Below are positions 24,506-34,473 of a DNA stretch of 64,000 nt, piece after piece (the stretch's first letter is position 1; each line of letters starts with the position of its first letter). Position numbers and translations under genes: made by a program. Origin of the DNA: Pedobacter nanyangensis (GTDB lineage Bacteria > Bacteroidota > Bacteroidia > Sphingobacteriales > Sphingobacteriaceae); the NCBI RefSeq assembly GCF_003313505.1, contig NZ_QMHO01000001.1, positions 62,001 through 126,000 of the forward strand, given 5' to 3'. The notes beneath the pieces are model-generated. The model searched no databases, was not told the DNA's origin, and saw only the letters and a list, made by a program, of their open reading frames with translations.

Positions 24506-27298
24506 ATGAAGAAAACCATACTATTATTTACGCTTATTTTTAGTTTTTGCTTATCCTTTGCACAAAAAGGAAGTGTAACGGGCACCTTACTAGATAGTTT
24601 AAATAAAAAAACTACGCTTAACTTCGCCACCATTTCCATCTTTAAAGGTGCTGATACGGTATTGCATTCCTACAAACTTTCCGACGACAAAGGAGTTTTC
24701 AAAATCAGCAATCTCGATATTGGGACCAGATACCGTTTGGTCATCAATGCGTGGATGTACAATATTCACCGTCACGAAGTAACCTTAACGGCAGCCCAGC
24801 CTAACTTAAACTTGGGCAATATTTACCTTACCGAAAAAACCAATAACCTCAACGAGGTAGTTATCCAATCAGAAAGGCCTCCCATTGTGGTTAGGAAAGA
24901 TACTATTGAATTTAATGCCGAGTCTTTTAAAACACTGCCCAGTGCAGTGGTCGAAGATCTGCTGAAGAAATTGCCGGGTGTTTCTATAGACGGCGATGGC
25001 GGAATTATGGTAAATGGCAAACCAGTAAGTAAGATACTGGTAGACGGCAAAGAGTTCTTCGGCGGCGATCAACAAATTGCGACCAAAAATCTTCCCGCCA
25101 ATATTATCGACAAGGTTCAATTAACGGATGACCCTGAGGCAAAGCGCAGAGATCCCGATATTGTGGCGGGCAATGTTCCCCAAATCATCAATTTAAAGCT
25201 TAAAAAAGCCATCAAAAGCGGCGCATTTGGAAAGCTTTATGCAGGCGCCGGCCCCAAAGAGCTGTACGAAGCCGGCGGGATCATGAATTTCTTTAGAGAC
25301 ACCACCCAGGTTAGTATTTTAGGCTACAGCAACAATGCCAATAAACCTGGTTTCAGCATTGGCGACGTAATGCGCATTGGAGGTTTCTCCAGATCAGGTG
25401 TAAATTCAACCATGATCAACTCCGACGGCGGCTTTTCACTTAACGGCATTTCTTTCGGCGGTGCCATGAACGGCGGGGTACAAACTTCCTCCGGAGGTGG
25501 TGCCAATTTTAACACCCTCACCAAAAAAGGCACTAAAATTAACGCCAAATATTTTTTGGGCTATTCCAATACTTTCAATGAACAGTCTACAGATATTGCG
25601 CAAAACCTGGGGAACAACTTCTTCTATACACAATCCCTCTCCTCGCAAAAAAACAGAAACTACAGCCATAATATTGGAGCAAGAATAGAGGCCAAATTAG
25701 ACAGCCTTACCAAACTCACCGTAGAACCCGCCGTATCTATAGGCCTTCCCAAAAACACCGGCAACTTAACCACCTACAACTTTAATACGAACAGGGTTTT
25801 GATGAACGACGGTAAAAATGCCTCTCGATTAACCGGAAGAAATACGGACTATGGCCTTTCCGCCAGTTTATGGAAAGACTTTAAAAAAGTAGGCCGCTCT
25901 CTGAACATCTCAGTGAACGTTTCCCAGAGAACAAACCTTAGCGACAATTACAACCTGATTGTTAGTAATTTTTACGATCCAAATTCCATCGTTTCATTTG
26001 ACCAATGGAGAGACAACGACATCAACAATTTTAACCTTAGCTTAAACGCCAATTATAGCGAGCCGATCAGCAAATCCTTAACTTTAAATATTGCCTCATC
26101 AAGCAACTACATAGACAATGAAAATGTACTTGCCACTTTTGTGCGCAACTCACCAGACCAAGCCTATGATATTGCCGTGCCCAATTTCACAGAAACGGTA
26201 ACACAAAGTGGATTTAAAACGAATAACAGGCTCAGCTTGCGCTGGAAAATAAATAAAGATTTTAGCATACAGCCAGGCTTTGTTTTTAACACCATCGATC
26301 TGGAGAACAAATTCACAAAACATCCAAATTTTGGGCAGCACTTTACTTTTTTTGCCCCTCAGCTAATTGTGAGGTACAAAAGCCTTAATTTAAGCTACTC
26401 ACCTTCGTTCAGGGAAGCCGATGTCCGCTACCTGCAGCCAGTGCCAAACAATACCAACAACCTTTTCGAACAAAACGGAAATCCCAACCTAAGGCCCTCC
26501 AGAACACATCAGGTTAACCTGAACATGTATAAATACGACACCCAAAGAACCCTTAGTTACAACATTTATTTGGGCGGCAGTGTACAAAACGACGGGATAA
26601 TTATGGACAGGATATTTTTTGACGAAAACTCCAGTGAGCCCGGAAAACAAGTTACCACCCCAGTTAACCAGGATGGTATATGGCAGTTCCACAGCAATGG
26701 CAATATTTCCAAAGATTTTAAAGGCCCAAAAAGACAATTCACCATTAGTGCCGGTTACTGGGGAAACTACAATAAAAGCTACGTAATTGTTAACGCCGTG
26801 AAAAGCGAAAGCAAACTAATAAATGGTGGACCCAGAGTTGGCGGAAGAATTAATTTGAACGATAAATTTGAGCTGGGCGAAACCTATAGCTTCGGCTTTA
26901 ACAAAAGTTATTATAAAGACCCGTTTTTTAACAACCTAAACTATTACAACCACAACAGTGATACGGAACTGATTATCCGTTGGCCCAAAAAAGTAGTTTG
27001 GGAAACCAACTACCGTTGGCAGTACAACGCCCAATCCGTTTCAGGAATTGACACCAAAATGGCCTTTTGGAATGCCGCCGTGACCTTTCTGTTCTTAAAA
27101 AACGACCGATTGCAGTTGAAATGCAGCTACAACGACATTTTAAACACCAATAATCGACGATATGTCTATATCAACGAAAATACTGCCAGAGATTTACGTG
27201 TGAACAATATTGGCAGGCACGGACTCTTTACCCTCACCTACAACATCCAAAACTTTGGTGGCAAAGTTGGCGGTAAAGAAACCATGTTTAGGTTCTAG
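24506..27298 (+). CDS. Outer-membrane beta-barrel receptor, TonB-dependent-receptor-like (OMP_b-brl_3 type)
   Basis: The ATG at 24506 gives a clean signal peptide (MKKTILLFTLIFSFCLSFAQ); the longer frame from 24476 does not. A carboxypeptidase-regulatory-like beta domain follows (GSVTGTLLDSLNKK...NLNEVVIQSE). Next is a plug-like domain (DTIEFNAESFKTLPSAVVED, LLKKLPGVSIDGDG, ILVDGKEFFGGD), then a long barrel rich in aromatic-terminated strands. The conserved DGKEFFGGDQ word is typical of this Bacteroidota barrel family. The ligand is unknown. A GC-rich terminator follows the stop. Confidence 0.9.
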   Translation: MKKTILLFTLIFSFCLSFAQKGSVTGTLLDSLNKKTTLNFATISIFKGADTVLHSYKLSDDKGVFKISNLDIGTRYRLVINAWMYNIHRHEVTLTAAQPNLNLGNIYLTEKTNNLNEVVIQSERPPIVVRKDTIEFNAESFKTLPSAVVEDLLKKLPGVSIDGDGGIMVNGKPVSKILVDGKEFFGGDQQIATKNLPANIIDKVQLTDDPEAKRRDPDIVAGNVPQIINLKLKKAIKSGAFGKLYAGAGPKELYEAGGIMNFFRDTTQVSILGYSNNANKPGFSIGDVMRIGGFSRSGVNSTMINSDGGFSLNGISFGGAMNGGVQTSSGGGANFNTLTKKGTKINAKYFLGYSNTFNEQSTDIAQNLGNNFFYTQSLSSQKNRNYSHNIGARIEAKLDSLTKLTVEPAVSIGLPKNTGNLTTYNFNTNRVLMNDGKNASRLTGRNTDYGLSASLWKDFKKVGRSLNISVNVSQRTNLSDNYNLIVSNFYDPNSIVSFDQWRDNDINNFNLSLNANYSEPISKSLTLNIASSSNYIDNENVLATFVRNSPDQAYDIAVPNFTETVTQSGFKTNNRLSLRWKINKDFSIQPGFVFNTIDLENKFTKHPNFGQHFTFFAPQLIVRYKSLNLSYSPSFREADVRYLQPVPNNTNNLFEQNGNPNLRPSRTHQVNLNMYKYDTQRTLSYNIYLGGSVQNDGIIMDRIFFDENSSEPGKQVTTPVNQDGIWQFHSNGNISKDFKGPKRQFTISAGYWGNYNKSYVIVNAVKSESKLINGGPRVGGRINLNDKFELGETYSFGFNKSYYKDPFFNNLNYYNHNSDTELIIRWPKKVVWETNYRWQYNAQSVSGIDTKMAFWNAAVTFLFLKNDRLQLKCSYNDILNTNNRRYVYINENTARDLRVNNIGRHGLFTLTYNIQNFGGKVGGKETMFRF

Positions 27299-27319
27299 TT
27301 AATAGTTAAATTAAAAGTA

Positions 27320-27350
27320 AAAAGACCGCGGATGCGGTCTTTGCTTTTTA
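27320..27350 (+). terminator. Terminator after the beta-barrel receptor gene
   Basis: AAAGACCGC and GCGGTCTTT form a tight stem with loop GGAT, followed by GCTTTTT. Confidence 0.85.
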
Positions 27351-27390
27351 GGACTTGGAAAAACAAGCGCCTACTTTCATCGGTGCCGCC

Positions 27391-27482
27391 AGTCCTGCTG
27401 TACGCTGCTATCTTTTTGTGATCGCAAATACCTTTTACCCAGCCAGTGCAACAAAAAGGATATCCCCTCCCATCAGGTTTAT
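27391..27482 (-). repeat. Dispersed intergenic element, family 1, copy 4
   Basis: On the minus strand it reads CCTGATGGGAGGGGATATCC, CTTTTTG, a spacer, CAAAAAGATAGCAGCG and TACAGCAGGACT. It is nearly identical in its end words to the copies at 4705-4797 and 44555-44650. Confidence 0.78.
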
Positions 27483-27507
27483 GTTACAAAAGCTTGTTCA
27501 TATCGCA

Positions 27508-27538
27508 TAAAAAAGCCCTGCTAAATTTAGCGGGGCTT
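27508..27538 (-). terminator. Terminator of the uncharacterised gene at 27543-28172
   Basis: AAGCCCCGCTAAATTTAGC and AGGGCTT form a hairpin on the minus strand, followed by TTTTTT. It begins within 5 nt of the stop codon. Confidence 0.85.
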
Positions 27539-27542
27539 CCTA

Positions 27543-28172
27543 TTAAATCTTCTCTCCTTTTTCAAGTTTCTCTTTTCTGTGTTCTTGCGAAAGATAGTGG
27601 AGCAAAGTATTCAACACTACGGCGTTCCAATCGTCATGCAAGCTCACATTGATATTTTTCTTTCTATCGTACATATCCTGGACATGCAAAACACCTTTAT
27701 CCAAAAAATATTTGATTTGGCTCCATCCTACCACGGTAGTTTTTGTTTTGCCTAAAAACCAAGTTTTATACTGCATTTCAAACCCCTGGTAGTTGAACTT
27801 TGCGGCACCTACCTCTAATTTCTCCTGATTGTTCAACTTTTCAATAAAATCATTCACCAAATGCTTTTTCACATATTGCCATAATCCAGACATCACATAA
27901 TAGTAGGTATGGTCTTCTTCCAAAAGTTCTTCAACCTTGCTACTTTCAAACTGAATGCCTACGGTTCTACCATCCTTGCTTTTCACATCAATCACGTATT
28001 TTTTCTTGATGGGCTTTTTTACGGGACCAATAAGTGACACCCCGTATTTAACCGCCGCAACGTCGTTACAGGCAATGCGGGTTTGATTTACCTCAATAGC
28101 CTCGGCAGTAATCTTTACTTTTTGTTTTGATGAAGGAATGACGATATCTACGTCGAAGTTGTGGTTTTGCAT
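27543..28172 (-). CDS. Uncharacterised cytoplasmic protein, 209 residues
   Basis: No signal peptide or membrane segment. It is a mixed alpha/beta protein with two similar-looking halves, each beginning with a beta-rich PH-like stretch (IVIPSSKQKVKITAEAIEVN and AAKFNYQGFEMQYKTWFLGK) and ending in a helix; this internal similarity is only suggestive. The C-terminus is highly charged (EHRKEKLEKGEKI). I do not recognise a named family. It is a solitary transcription unit with its own terminator. Confidence 0.7.
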   Translation of the reverse strand: MQNHNFDVDIVIPSSKQKVKITAEAIEVNQTRIACNDVAAVKYGVSLIGPVKKPIKKKYVIDVKSKDGRTVGIQFESSKVEELLEEDHTYYYVMSGLWQYVKKHLVNDFIEKLNNQEKLEVGAAKFNYQGFEMQYKTWFLGKTKTTVVGWSQIKYFLDKGVLHVQDMYDRKKNINVSLHDDWNAVVLNTLLHYLSQEHRKEKLEKGEKI

Positions 28173-28228
28173 GGGTCCGAATATACAGATATTTTATAAA
28201 TGAAAATATACCTATTCATCAGGATTTT

Positions 28229-29536
28229 CTATAGATCGCCAATCCATTTATCCACATCATTTGAAAAACGTTGATGTTTGGCTTCACCGATCACTTGTTT
28301 TTCGTAAATGCCCGTATGGCCTGATAGCAGGTACGAAACGATACAGGCAACGGCAGCGTAAATTCCACAGGAGCTTCCAAACAACTCCATTGCCATTACC
28401 GAGCAGGCCAGGGGCGTATTGGTTGCGCCTGCAAAAACGGCAACAAAGCCCATCCCGGCCAAAAGTGCCACAGGCAGCGGCAACACCATGGCCATTGCGC
28501 TCCCTAGGGCGGCGCCAATAAAAAACAGGGGCGTAACCTCGCCCCCTTTAAAGCCTGCAGCCAAGGTAATTACCGTTAGCGCAAGTTTAATTGCAAAAGC
28601 ATCGGCAGGCAAGGGTTGCTCAAATGATTGCACAATGCTTGGAATGCCCAAACCAATATATTTGGTGCTTCCTAAAGCTAGTACACACAAGATCAAAATC
28701 AACCCGCCCACAAATGGCCTGAGTGGTGGATACTTAATTTTAGACCTAAATATTCCGCCAACATAGCGTAAACTTTTACTAAATATAGCGGCACATATTC
28801 CAAAAACAATTCCCGCTAACACGGCGTAGCCCAAATTTAAAAAAGAAACATCAGGAACTGTAGCTATGGCATAAACCGTATGTTTGACCTGCCACAAGTG
28901 GGTAACCTCGCTGGCCAATATCGACGCTGCAAAAGCTGGAAAAATGGCATTATATCTCAATTTGCCAGTGAGGAAAAATTCCATGGCAAAAATAGCTCCC
29001 GCCAAAGGCGTTCCAAATACTGATCCAAAACCAGCAGCTATTGCAGCGATGATCAATGTCCTTCGATCTTCTACGGGCAATCTCAAAGGTTTAGTGAGCT
29101 GATCTGCAATTCCGCCTGCCATTTGTAAAGCTGTTCCTTCTCTACCTGCCGAACCTCCAAACAAATGCGTGGCAATAGTTCCCAGGTAAATAAACACCGT
29201 CATTCGGAAAGGAATTTTTTGTGCTGGCCGATGAATGGTATCAATCAACAAATTATTCCCAGAAGCGATATCTTTTCCATAGTAGTGGTACAGCAAACCA
29301 ATGAGCAAACCCGCAATGGGCAAAAAGCCAATCAGCCATAAATGCCGCTCCCTTGTTTGAGTAGCCCACTCCAGCGACTGCAAGAAAATAGCAGATGCAG
29401 TTCCTACCAACGCTCCGAGCAAGAGGCTAACCAAAATCCATTTGAACAAATAGGGAATTGCCGGGTGCCTTGTAATCAATAACTTAAAAGTTAGTGTAAG
29501 CTTTGCTCCAAAAGATTTTCGTTTCATTAATGACAT
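28229..29536 (-). CDS. ClC family chloride channel/transporter
   Basis: The ATG at 29536 (MSLMKRKSFG) is preferred over a TTG 15 nt upstream; ~435 residues. It contains the ClC selectivity-filter regions GSAGREGTALQMAGG (cf. GxGREGP) and GSVFGTPLAGAIFAMEF, and GGEVTPLFFIGAALG (cf. GxFxP). About 10-11 membrane helices are visible, with no cytosolic CBS domains. It could be a chloride/proton antiporter or a fluoride-type channel; the sequence does not decide. It is a solitary minus-strand gene. Confidence 0.93.
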   Translation of the reverse strand: MSLMKRKSFGAKLTLTFKLLITRHPAIPYLFKWILVSLLLGALVGTASAIFLQSLEWATQTRERHLWLIGFLPIAGLLIGLLYHYYGKDIASGNNLLIDTIHRPAQKIPFRMTVFIYLGTIATHLFGGSAGREGTALQMAGGIADQLTKPLRLPVEDRRTLIIAAIAAGFGSVFGTPLAGAIFAMEFFLTGKLRYNAIFPAFAASILASEVTHLWQVKHTVYAIATVPDVSFLNLGYAVLAGIVFGICAAIFSKSLRYVGGIFRSKIKYPPLRPFVGGLILILCVLALGSTKYIGLGIPSIVQSFEQPLPADAFAIKLALTVITLAAGFKGGEVTPLFFIGAALGSAMAMVLPLPVALLAGMGFVAVFAGATNTPLACSVMAMELFGSSCGIYAAVACIVSYLLSGHTGIYEKQVIGEAKHQRFSNDVDKWIGDL

Positions 29537-29640
29537 ACTTTTCCTGATCAATGTAAATACATTTTTAACCAGGCGCCATCAGCTTTTTAGGGCGGTTTAA
29601 CAGGAAGACACCATTTCCTTCACACAAAGTAAGTAAAAAT

Positions 29641-29660
29641 TAGCCACAGATGCACAGGTA
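29641..29660 (+). repeat. Short word of the CCACAGATGCACAGAG repeat type
   Basis: TAGCCACAGATGCACAGGTA is one half-site of a dispersed palindrome. A full inverted pair occurs at 61346-61409, and another half-site at 42206-42220. Confidence 0.5.
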
Positions 29661-29791
29661 ATGAAATTTAAATCTTTGGTTAGATGATCCGTTGTCATTC
29701 TATTTCGTAGCGTATTGGGCTTGGTCCCCATTCATAAACGGCCATCGGAAATTACCTCAATAAATATCGCCCATACATCTGAGGCAAAAAG

Positions 29792-31432
29792 CTACAAGCC
29801 TAATCTATGTTTCCTTAACGTATCCTTGGCAATATCGTAACCTGCATCGGCGTGCCTAATTACGCCCATTGCAGGGTCATTGTGCAATACTCTTTTCAAT
29901 CGCTTTGCGGCATCGTCGGTACCATCGGCCACAATAACCATCCCTGCATGAATGGAATATCCAATGCCCACACCACCGCCATGATGCAGCGATACCCAGC
30001 TGGCACCGCCTGCGGTATTAACAAGCGCATTTAAGATCGGCCAGTCTGCCACCGCGTCTGAACCGTCCAGCATCGCTTCGGTTTCCCGGTTTGGAGATGC
30101 TACAGAACCTGTATCCAAATGGTCGCGACCAATTACAATAGGTGCTTTTACTTTCCCTTCGGCCACCAAACGGTTAAAAGCTAGGCCGGCTTTTTCACGC
30201 TCCCCTTGCCCCAACCAGCAAATACGTGCCGGCAAACCTTGAAAGGCTATGCGTTCCTGCGCCATGGTAATCCACTGTTTCAGGCTCTCATTTTCGGGAA
30301 ACAGTTCCAAAATCAATTTATCCGTTTCATAGATATCTTGGGGATCGCCGCTTAATGCTGCCCAACGGAAAGGGCCTTTGCCCTCGCAAAACAACGGACG
30401 AATATAAGCTGGCACGAAACCGGGAAAATCAAAAGCATTTTTAACGCCTACTTCCAGTGCCCGGCCTCTTAAATTATTGCCATAATCAAAAGTAATTGCG
30501 CCTCGCTTTTGTAATTCCAGCATTTGCTGAACGTGCTTGGCCATGGTCGCATAACTCTGTCTCACGTATTCATCAGGGTTATTCTTACGCAAATCCGCAG
30601 CTTCTTCAACGGTTAACCCTTGTGGGAAATAACCAATCAGCGGGTCATGCGCCGAGGTTTGGTCGGTTAAGGTATCAGGAACAACATTTCTGTCTATCAA
30701 ACGCTGTAGCAATTCCACGGCATTACACACCACTCCAATAGAAATTGCTTTCTGTTGATCCTTATATTGCAATGCTTTATCAATCGCTTCGTCAATATCA
30801 TAGGCAATCTCGTCAATATATCGGGTTTCCAAACGTTTTTGGATACGCCATTCCTCTACTTCGGCGGCCAAGCAAACTCCTTGGTTCATGGTAATGGCCA
30901 AAGGTTGGGCACCGCCCATTCCGCCCAAGCCAGCAGTCACATTTAATTTTCCTTTTAGGTTGCTGTTAAAGTGCTTTTTGGCCAGTGCTGCGTATGTTTC
31001 GTAGGTGCCTTGCACAATTCCTTGCGAACCGATGTAAATCCACGATCCGGCAGTCATCTGACCGTACATCATCAAACCCCGATCTTCCAATTCGTCAAAA
31101 TGCTGCTGCGTAGCCCATTTGGGCACCAATTGCGAATTAGAGATCAGCACCCTGGGGGCGTCTTTATGTGTTGGCAAAACAGCCACGGGCTTTCCAGATT
31201 GGACTAACAAGGTTTCGTCTTCTTCTAAATTTTTCAATGCCTTGACGATCAGTTCAAGTGCTGCCATATTTCGGGCGGCCTTGCCCCGGCCTCCATATAC
31301 AATTAAATCTTCGGGTTTTTCGGCTACCGCCGGATCAAGGTTGTTCAACAACATTCGTAATGCCGCTTCCTGTACCCATCCTTTGCAGTTTAAGGTGCTT
31401 CCATGAGGTGTTTGGCTTATTTTCAGGTTCAT
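29792..31432 (-). CDS. hutU: Urocanate hydratase
   Basis: Second enzyme of histidine degradation; it hydrates urocanate to 4-imidazolone-5-propionate using tightly bound NAD. The ATG at 31432 ([14 protein letters not shown]) gives ~546 residues, a normal length, whereas the frame from 31468 adds an unlikely leader. Conserved segments are [34 protein letters not shown], and [15 protein letters not shown] with the catalytic Cys. hutH lies 3 kb away on the same strand, with two opposite-strand genes between. hutI and formiminoglutamate genes are not in the window. Confidence 0.97.
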   Translation of the reverse strand: MNLKISQTPHGSTLNCKGWVQEAALRMLLNNLDPAVAEKPEDLIVYGGRGKAARNMAALELIVKALKNLEEDETLLVQSGKPVAVLPTHKDAPRVLISNSQLVPKWATQQHFDELEDRGLMMYGQMTAGSWIYIGSQGIVQGTYETYAALAKKHFNSNLKGKLNVTAGLGGMGGAQPLAITMNQGVCLAAEVEEWRIQKRLETRYIDEIAYDIDEAIDKALQYKDQQKAISIGVVCNAVELLQRLIDRNVVPDTLTDQTSAHDPLIGYFPQGLTVEEAADLRKNNPDEYVRQSYATMAKHVQQMLELQKRGAITFDYGNNLRGRALEVGVKNAFDFPGFVPAYIRPLFCEGKGPFRWAALSGDPQDIYETDKLILELFPENESLKQWITMAQERIAFQGLPARICWLGQGEREKAGLAFNRLVAEGKVKAPIVIGRDHLDTGSVASPNRETEAMLDGSDAVADWPILNALVNTAGGASWVSLHHGGGVGIGYSIHAGMVIVADGTDDAAKRLKRVLHNDPAMGVIRHADAGYDIAKDTLRKHRLGL

Positions 31433-31465
31433 ATATTTGGTTTTATATTTGAAAACTATGTGCTT

Positions 31466-31473
31466 CAAATGTA
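31466..31473 (-). promoter_or_regulatory. -7 box of hutU
   Basis: TACATTTG on the minus strand matches TAnnTTTG, 33 nt upstream of the hutU ATG, leaving room for a normal leader. Confidence 0.55.
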
Positions 31474-31627
31474 GTCACTTTAAACAGTTTAACATTTAAC
31501 ATGAAGATATTTTTACCATGTTAGTGCCTGTATTTTGGTTTGCCAAATGTCAAACTCACAACACGAAGAATAATGTTACATTTCTTCAAAACTACATTAT
31601 TTATTATTTACTTAACTTCGCAACACA

Positions 31628-31963
31628 ATGCAGGCAAAGAAACGTCATTTCCTGAAACAGTTTTTTGCTGCGCTCATGTTGGGCGTATTTGCATTAGCTG
31701 TTACCCCGTGGGGCGCCCTGCATCATCATGAAGAAAGCACCGTTGTAAAGGAAAAACATTGTACACATACCGTACACGTAAAAACCTCCACAGAAACTTG
31801 CTTGATTTGCAAGGCTCATTTTGAGAAAAACTTCACTACAGCTTTCCATAGCTATATCGTTTACCTAAAAAGTAATTTCCTTGAAATACCCATCCCTTCG
31901 GTAGCTGGAGCCTTTACCGAAATCATTGCTTCGTGCCTACGCGGACCGCCTGCTTTTTCATAA
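31628..31963 (+). CDS. Small exported His/Cys-rich protein, probably metal-related
   Basis: 111 residues. An N-terminal hydrophobic segment (about 9-28) acts as signal or anchor. Next comes a His/Cys-rich stretch with ALHHHEE, KHCTHTVHV and TCLICKAHFEK: at least six His and three Cys in ~50 residues, including a CxxC. The protein ends LRGPPAFS, a C-terminal pattern I associate with small proteins beside metal-related TonB receptors (DUF2946-like layout). The next gene is a TonB-dependent receptor, 119 nt downstream. A periplasmic metal-binding or sensing role is inferred. Confidence 0.68.
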   Translation: MQAKKRHFLKQFFAALMLGVFALAVTPWGALHHHEESTVVKEKHCTHTVHVKTSTETCLICKAHFEKNFTTAFHSYIVYLKSNFLEIPIPSVAGAFTEIIASCLRGPPAFS

Positions 31964-32082
31964 ACCTACCTATTTCGCATGCCATTTATTCATCGCCTTG
32001 ATGGCCATGAGCAAAAATGGCTTTAATGATCTATTTATTACACTAAAAGGGTGGAGATCCATCCTGATTTATTGTTTTTTTT

Positions 32083-34389
32083 ATGAAAAGGTTACCTTTA
32101 TTAGTAACTATTATTGCCCTATTATTATCAATTAATGCGATGGCCAGCACATTTGCCAGCATCAAGGGAAGGGTTATAGATGCCAGTACCCAAACACCTT
32201 TGGCTGGCGCCACATTATACATTTCTGATTTAAAAGCCTCAACAAGCACTAATGGCAACGGCGAATTTATATTTAACAACATCCCCTCAAAAGGCAAGTT
32301 TTTATTGGAGGTGCGCTATTTGGGCTATAAAACTTCTTCTAAAGTAATTGATTTATCTTCCCAAGAGGAGATTGTCTTTGCGCTAGCCCCATCGGTAATT
32401 GAAAGCGCCGAAGTTGTGATTACCGGTACTCCTTTTAGTGCTAACAACAAGACCAATAGCTTAGCGGTGGTAATAGTAGGCCGCGATAAGCTGGCCCAAT
32501 CTGCCGCAACTAACCTGGTAGATGCAATTGCCAAAATACCTGGGGTTGCGCAGGTAACCACTGGCGGTGCTATCTCTAAACCAACCATTAGAGGTTTAGG
32601 CTATAACCGCGTACTAACCATGGTTGATGGCGCCAGAGAGGAAGGACAGCAATGGGGTGATGAGCATGGCGTGCAAGTTGACCAATTTGCCGCAGCCCGT
32701 ATTGAAGTATTGAAGGGCCCGGCCAGTTTACTGTACGGTTCTGATGCCTTGGGAGGTGTAATCAACATCATCGATGATCTTGTTCCTGCAGAGGGAGAGT
32801 TTAATGGCAGTTTCACCACCAATTACAATACTAACGGCGGCTTAACGGCTTCTTCCATTATGGCACAGGGCAACACCAGGGGCTTTGTATACCGCGGCAG
32901 GGTTTCTTATAAAAACGCCTATGGTTTTGGCTACAAAGGTCATGTAGTTCCAAATGCAGGCTTCAATGAAATCAATACCAGTGCCATGTTGGGGCTTAAC
33001 AAAGCTTGGGGCTACACGCATTTAAGTCTTTCTAGATTTGCCACCAATATTGGTTTAGTAGAAGAAGGCCCTAATGAAGATGGAAATTATCTTGATGAAG
33101 ATGGTAACGTGATCAGCAAAAGCGATGCCCGTACCAGATCACTAAACTTGCCCTATCAAAACATCAACCATTATCGTGCAGCGCTAAATAGCAATATCCT
33201 GCTTGGCGGTGGCCAGTTAAAATCTACCTTGGCTTTCCAACGCAATATCCGCAAGGAATTTGAAGAAACTAAAGATGAACCCGGACTGAACCTAGGCCTC
33301 AACTCCTATACTTACGATGTCAAGTATTCTTTTGCTAATGATGGTAAATGGGAGCCTACAGTGGGCGTGCAGGGCATGTATCAAACCAACAAAAACAGTG
33401 GCGAAGAATTTTTAGTGCCCGATTATAACAGCAACAACATTGGCGCATTTGCTTATTTGAAACGCAATTTCAGCAACGGCGCCATTAACGCCGGGATACG
33501 TTACGACTACAAAAAAATTGATGGCAAAGATTTGTTCGAAACACACGACGACCATGAAGACCAAGTATTTACGGCATTCAACAATAGTTTCTCCAACTTT
33601 ACCGGCTCATTGGGCTTTGCCTTTGATATTGCCAAAAATCTTAACCTAAAAGGAAATATAGGCTCTGGATTTAGAGCGCCCAATATTGCAGAATTGGGAG
33701 CCAATGGGAAGCACGAAGGCACTTTCAGATATGAAATTGGCAACAGCAACCTGAAACAGGAAACCAGCTTGCAATTTGATTTGGGACTAACCTATGACGC
33801 CGAAAATATCACCTTGGGGTTAAATGCCTACAGCAATAAAATTTACGATTACATTTATTTGAGCAACCTCAATAACGAAACCATTGTAAATACCGATCAT
33901 GAGGGCAATACCGAAACATTACCTGTTTACCGTTTCCTGCAAACCAATGCCAGTTTAATTGGTGGCGAAGCTTCGGTAGATTTCCACTTGGTAAAAGCCC
34001 TACACTTTGAAAACACTTTCGCTTACGTGAAAGGAACCAATAAAGCTACCAACTCGCCATTGCCTTTTATACCAGCAGCAAGCTTAAACAATGAAATCCG
34101 TTTTGAGCCTAACCTAAAAGGCTTAAACGACAGTTTTATTAAAGTTGGTTTAACTAATGTATTTAAACAGGATAGAATTGATGCCTTTGAAACCGAAACC
34201 GATGGCTACACCTTGTTAGATGCCGGCATAGGTACTTCTTTTAAAACCAAAAGGGGGAAACTTAATGTTTGGGTTACCGGACAAAATTTAACCAACAAAC
34301 TTTATTATAATCATTTAAGCAGATATAAACTGGCGGGCATTTACAATCCCGGACGTAACGTAAGTTTTGGGCTGAGTGTGCCTTTGTAA
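32083..34389 (+). CDS. TonB-dependent receptor, probably for a metal complex
   Basis: 768 residues with a signal peptide (MKRLPLLVTIIALLLSINAMA). A carboxypeptidase-like beta domain follows (IKGRVIDASTQTPLAGATLY). The plug domain (VDAIAKIPGVAQVTTG, KPTIRGLGYNRVLTMVDGAR, GPASLLYGSDALGGVINI) leads into a full beta-barrel ending GRNVSFGLSVPL. Loops carry acidic/His stretches such as GDEHGVQVD and THDDHEDQ. Receptors of this shape import metals or metallophores; the His-rich neighbour favours zinc or copper, but the ligand is not proven. It sits on the plus strand between hutU and hutH. Confidence 0.9.
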   Translation: MKRLPLLVTIIALLLSINAMASTFASIKGRVIDASTQTPLAGATLYISDLKASTSTNGNGEFIFNNIPSKGKFLLEVRYLGYKTSSKVIDLSSQEEIVFALAPSVIESAEVVITGTPFSANNKTNSLAVVIVGRDKLAQSAATNLVDAIAKIPGVAQVTTGGAISKPTIRGLGYNRVLTMVDGAREEGQQWGDEHGVQVDQFAAARIEVLKGPASLLYGSDALGGVINIIDDLVPAEGEFNGSFTTNYNTNGGLTASSIMAQGNTRGFVYRGRVSYKNAYGFGYKGHVVPNAGFNEINTSAMLGLNKAWGYTHLSLSRFATNIGLVEEGPNEDGNYLDEDGNVISKSDARTRSLNLPYQNINHYRAALNSNILLGGGQLKSTLAFQRNIRKEFEETKDEPGLNLGLNSYTYDVKYSFANDGKWEPTVGVQGMYQTNKNSGEEFLVPDYNSNNIGAFAYLKRNFSNGAINAGIRYDYKKIDGKDLFETHDDHEDQVFTAFNNSFSNFTGSLGFAFDIAKNLNLKGNIGSGFRAPNIAELGANGKHEGTFRYEIGNSNLKQETSLQFDLGLTYDAENITLGLNAYSNKIYDYIYLSNLNNETIVNTDHEGNTETLPVYRFLQTNASLIGGEASVDFHLVKALHFENTFAYVKGTNKATNSPLPFIPAASLNNEIRFEPNLKGLNDSFIKVGLTNVFKQDRIDAFETETDGYTLLDAGIGTSFKTKRGKLNVWVTGQNLTNKLYYNHLSRYKLAGIYNPGRNVSFGLSVPL

Positions 34390-34428
34390 TTTGTAATTTA
34401 CCAAGCATTGCCGCAACTTTAGAAATTC

Positions 34429-34470
34429 AGAAGTATCCACCACGCCTACAATTGGATGGTGGATACTTCT
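34429..34470. terminator. Inverted repeat between the receptor gene and hutH
   Basis: The arms AGAAGTATCCACCA and TGGTGGATACTTCT are perfect 14-base complements around a 14-base loop, centred between two convergent genes. Neither side has a strong T-run, so its function as a bidirectional terminator is likely but not certain. Confidence 0.6.
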
Positions 34471-34473
34471 AAA

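Noticed and set aside
31469..31627. Possible metal-responsive operator upstream of the His-rich protein gene
   Set aside because: I looked for a clear dyad near GTTACATTT and CAAAACTACATT but the symmetry is weak, and no known Bacteroidota Zur box could be matched.
31926..32135. 69-codon frame between the His-rich protein gene and the receptor gene
   Set aside because: It overlaps both neighbours in another frame and has no promoter or ribosome-site support.
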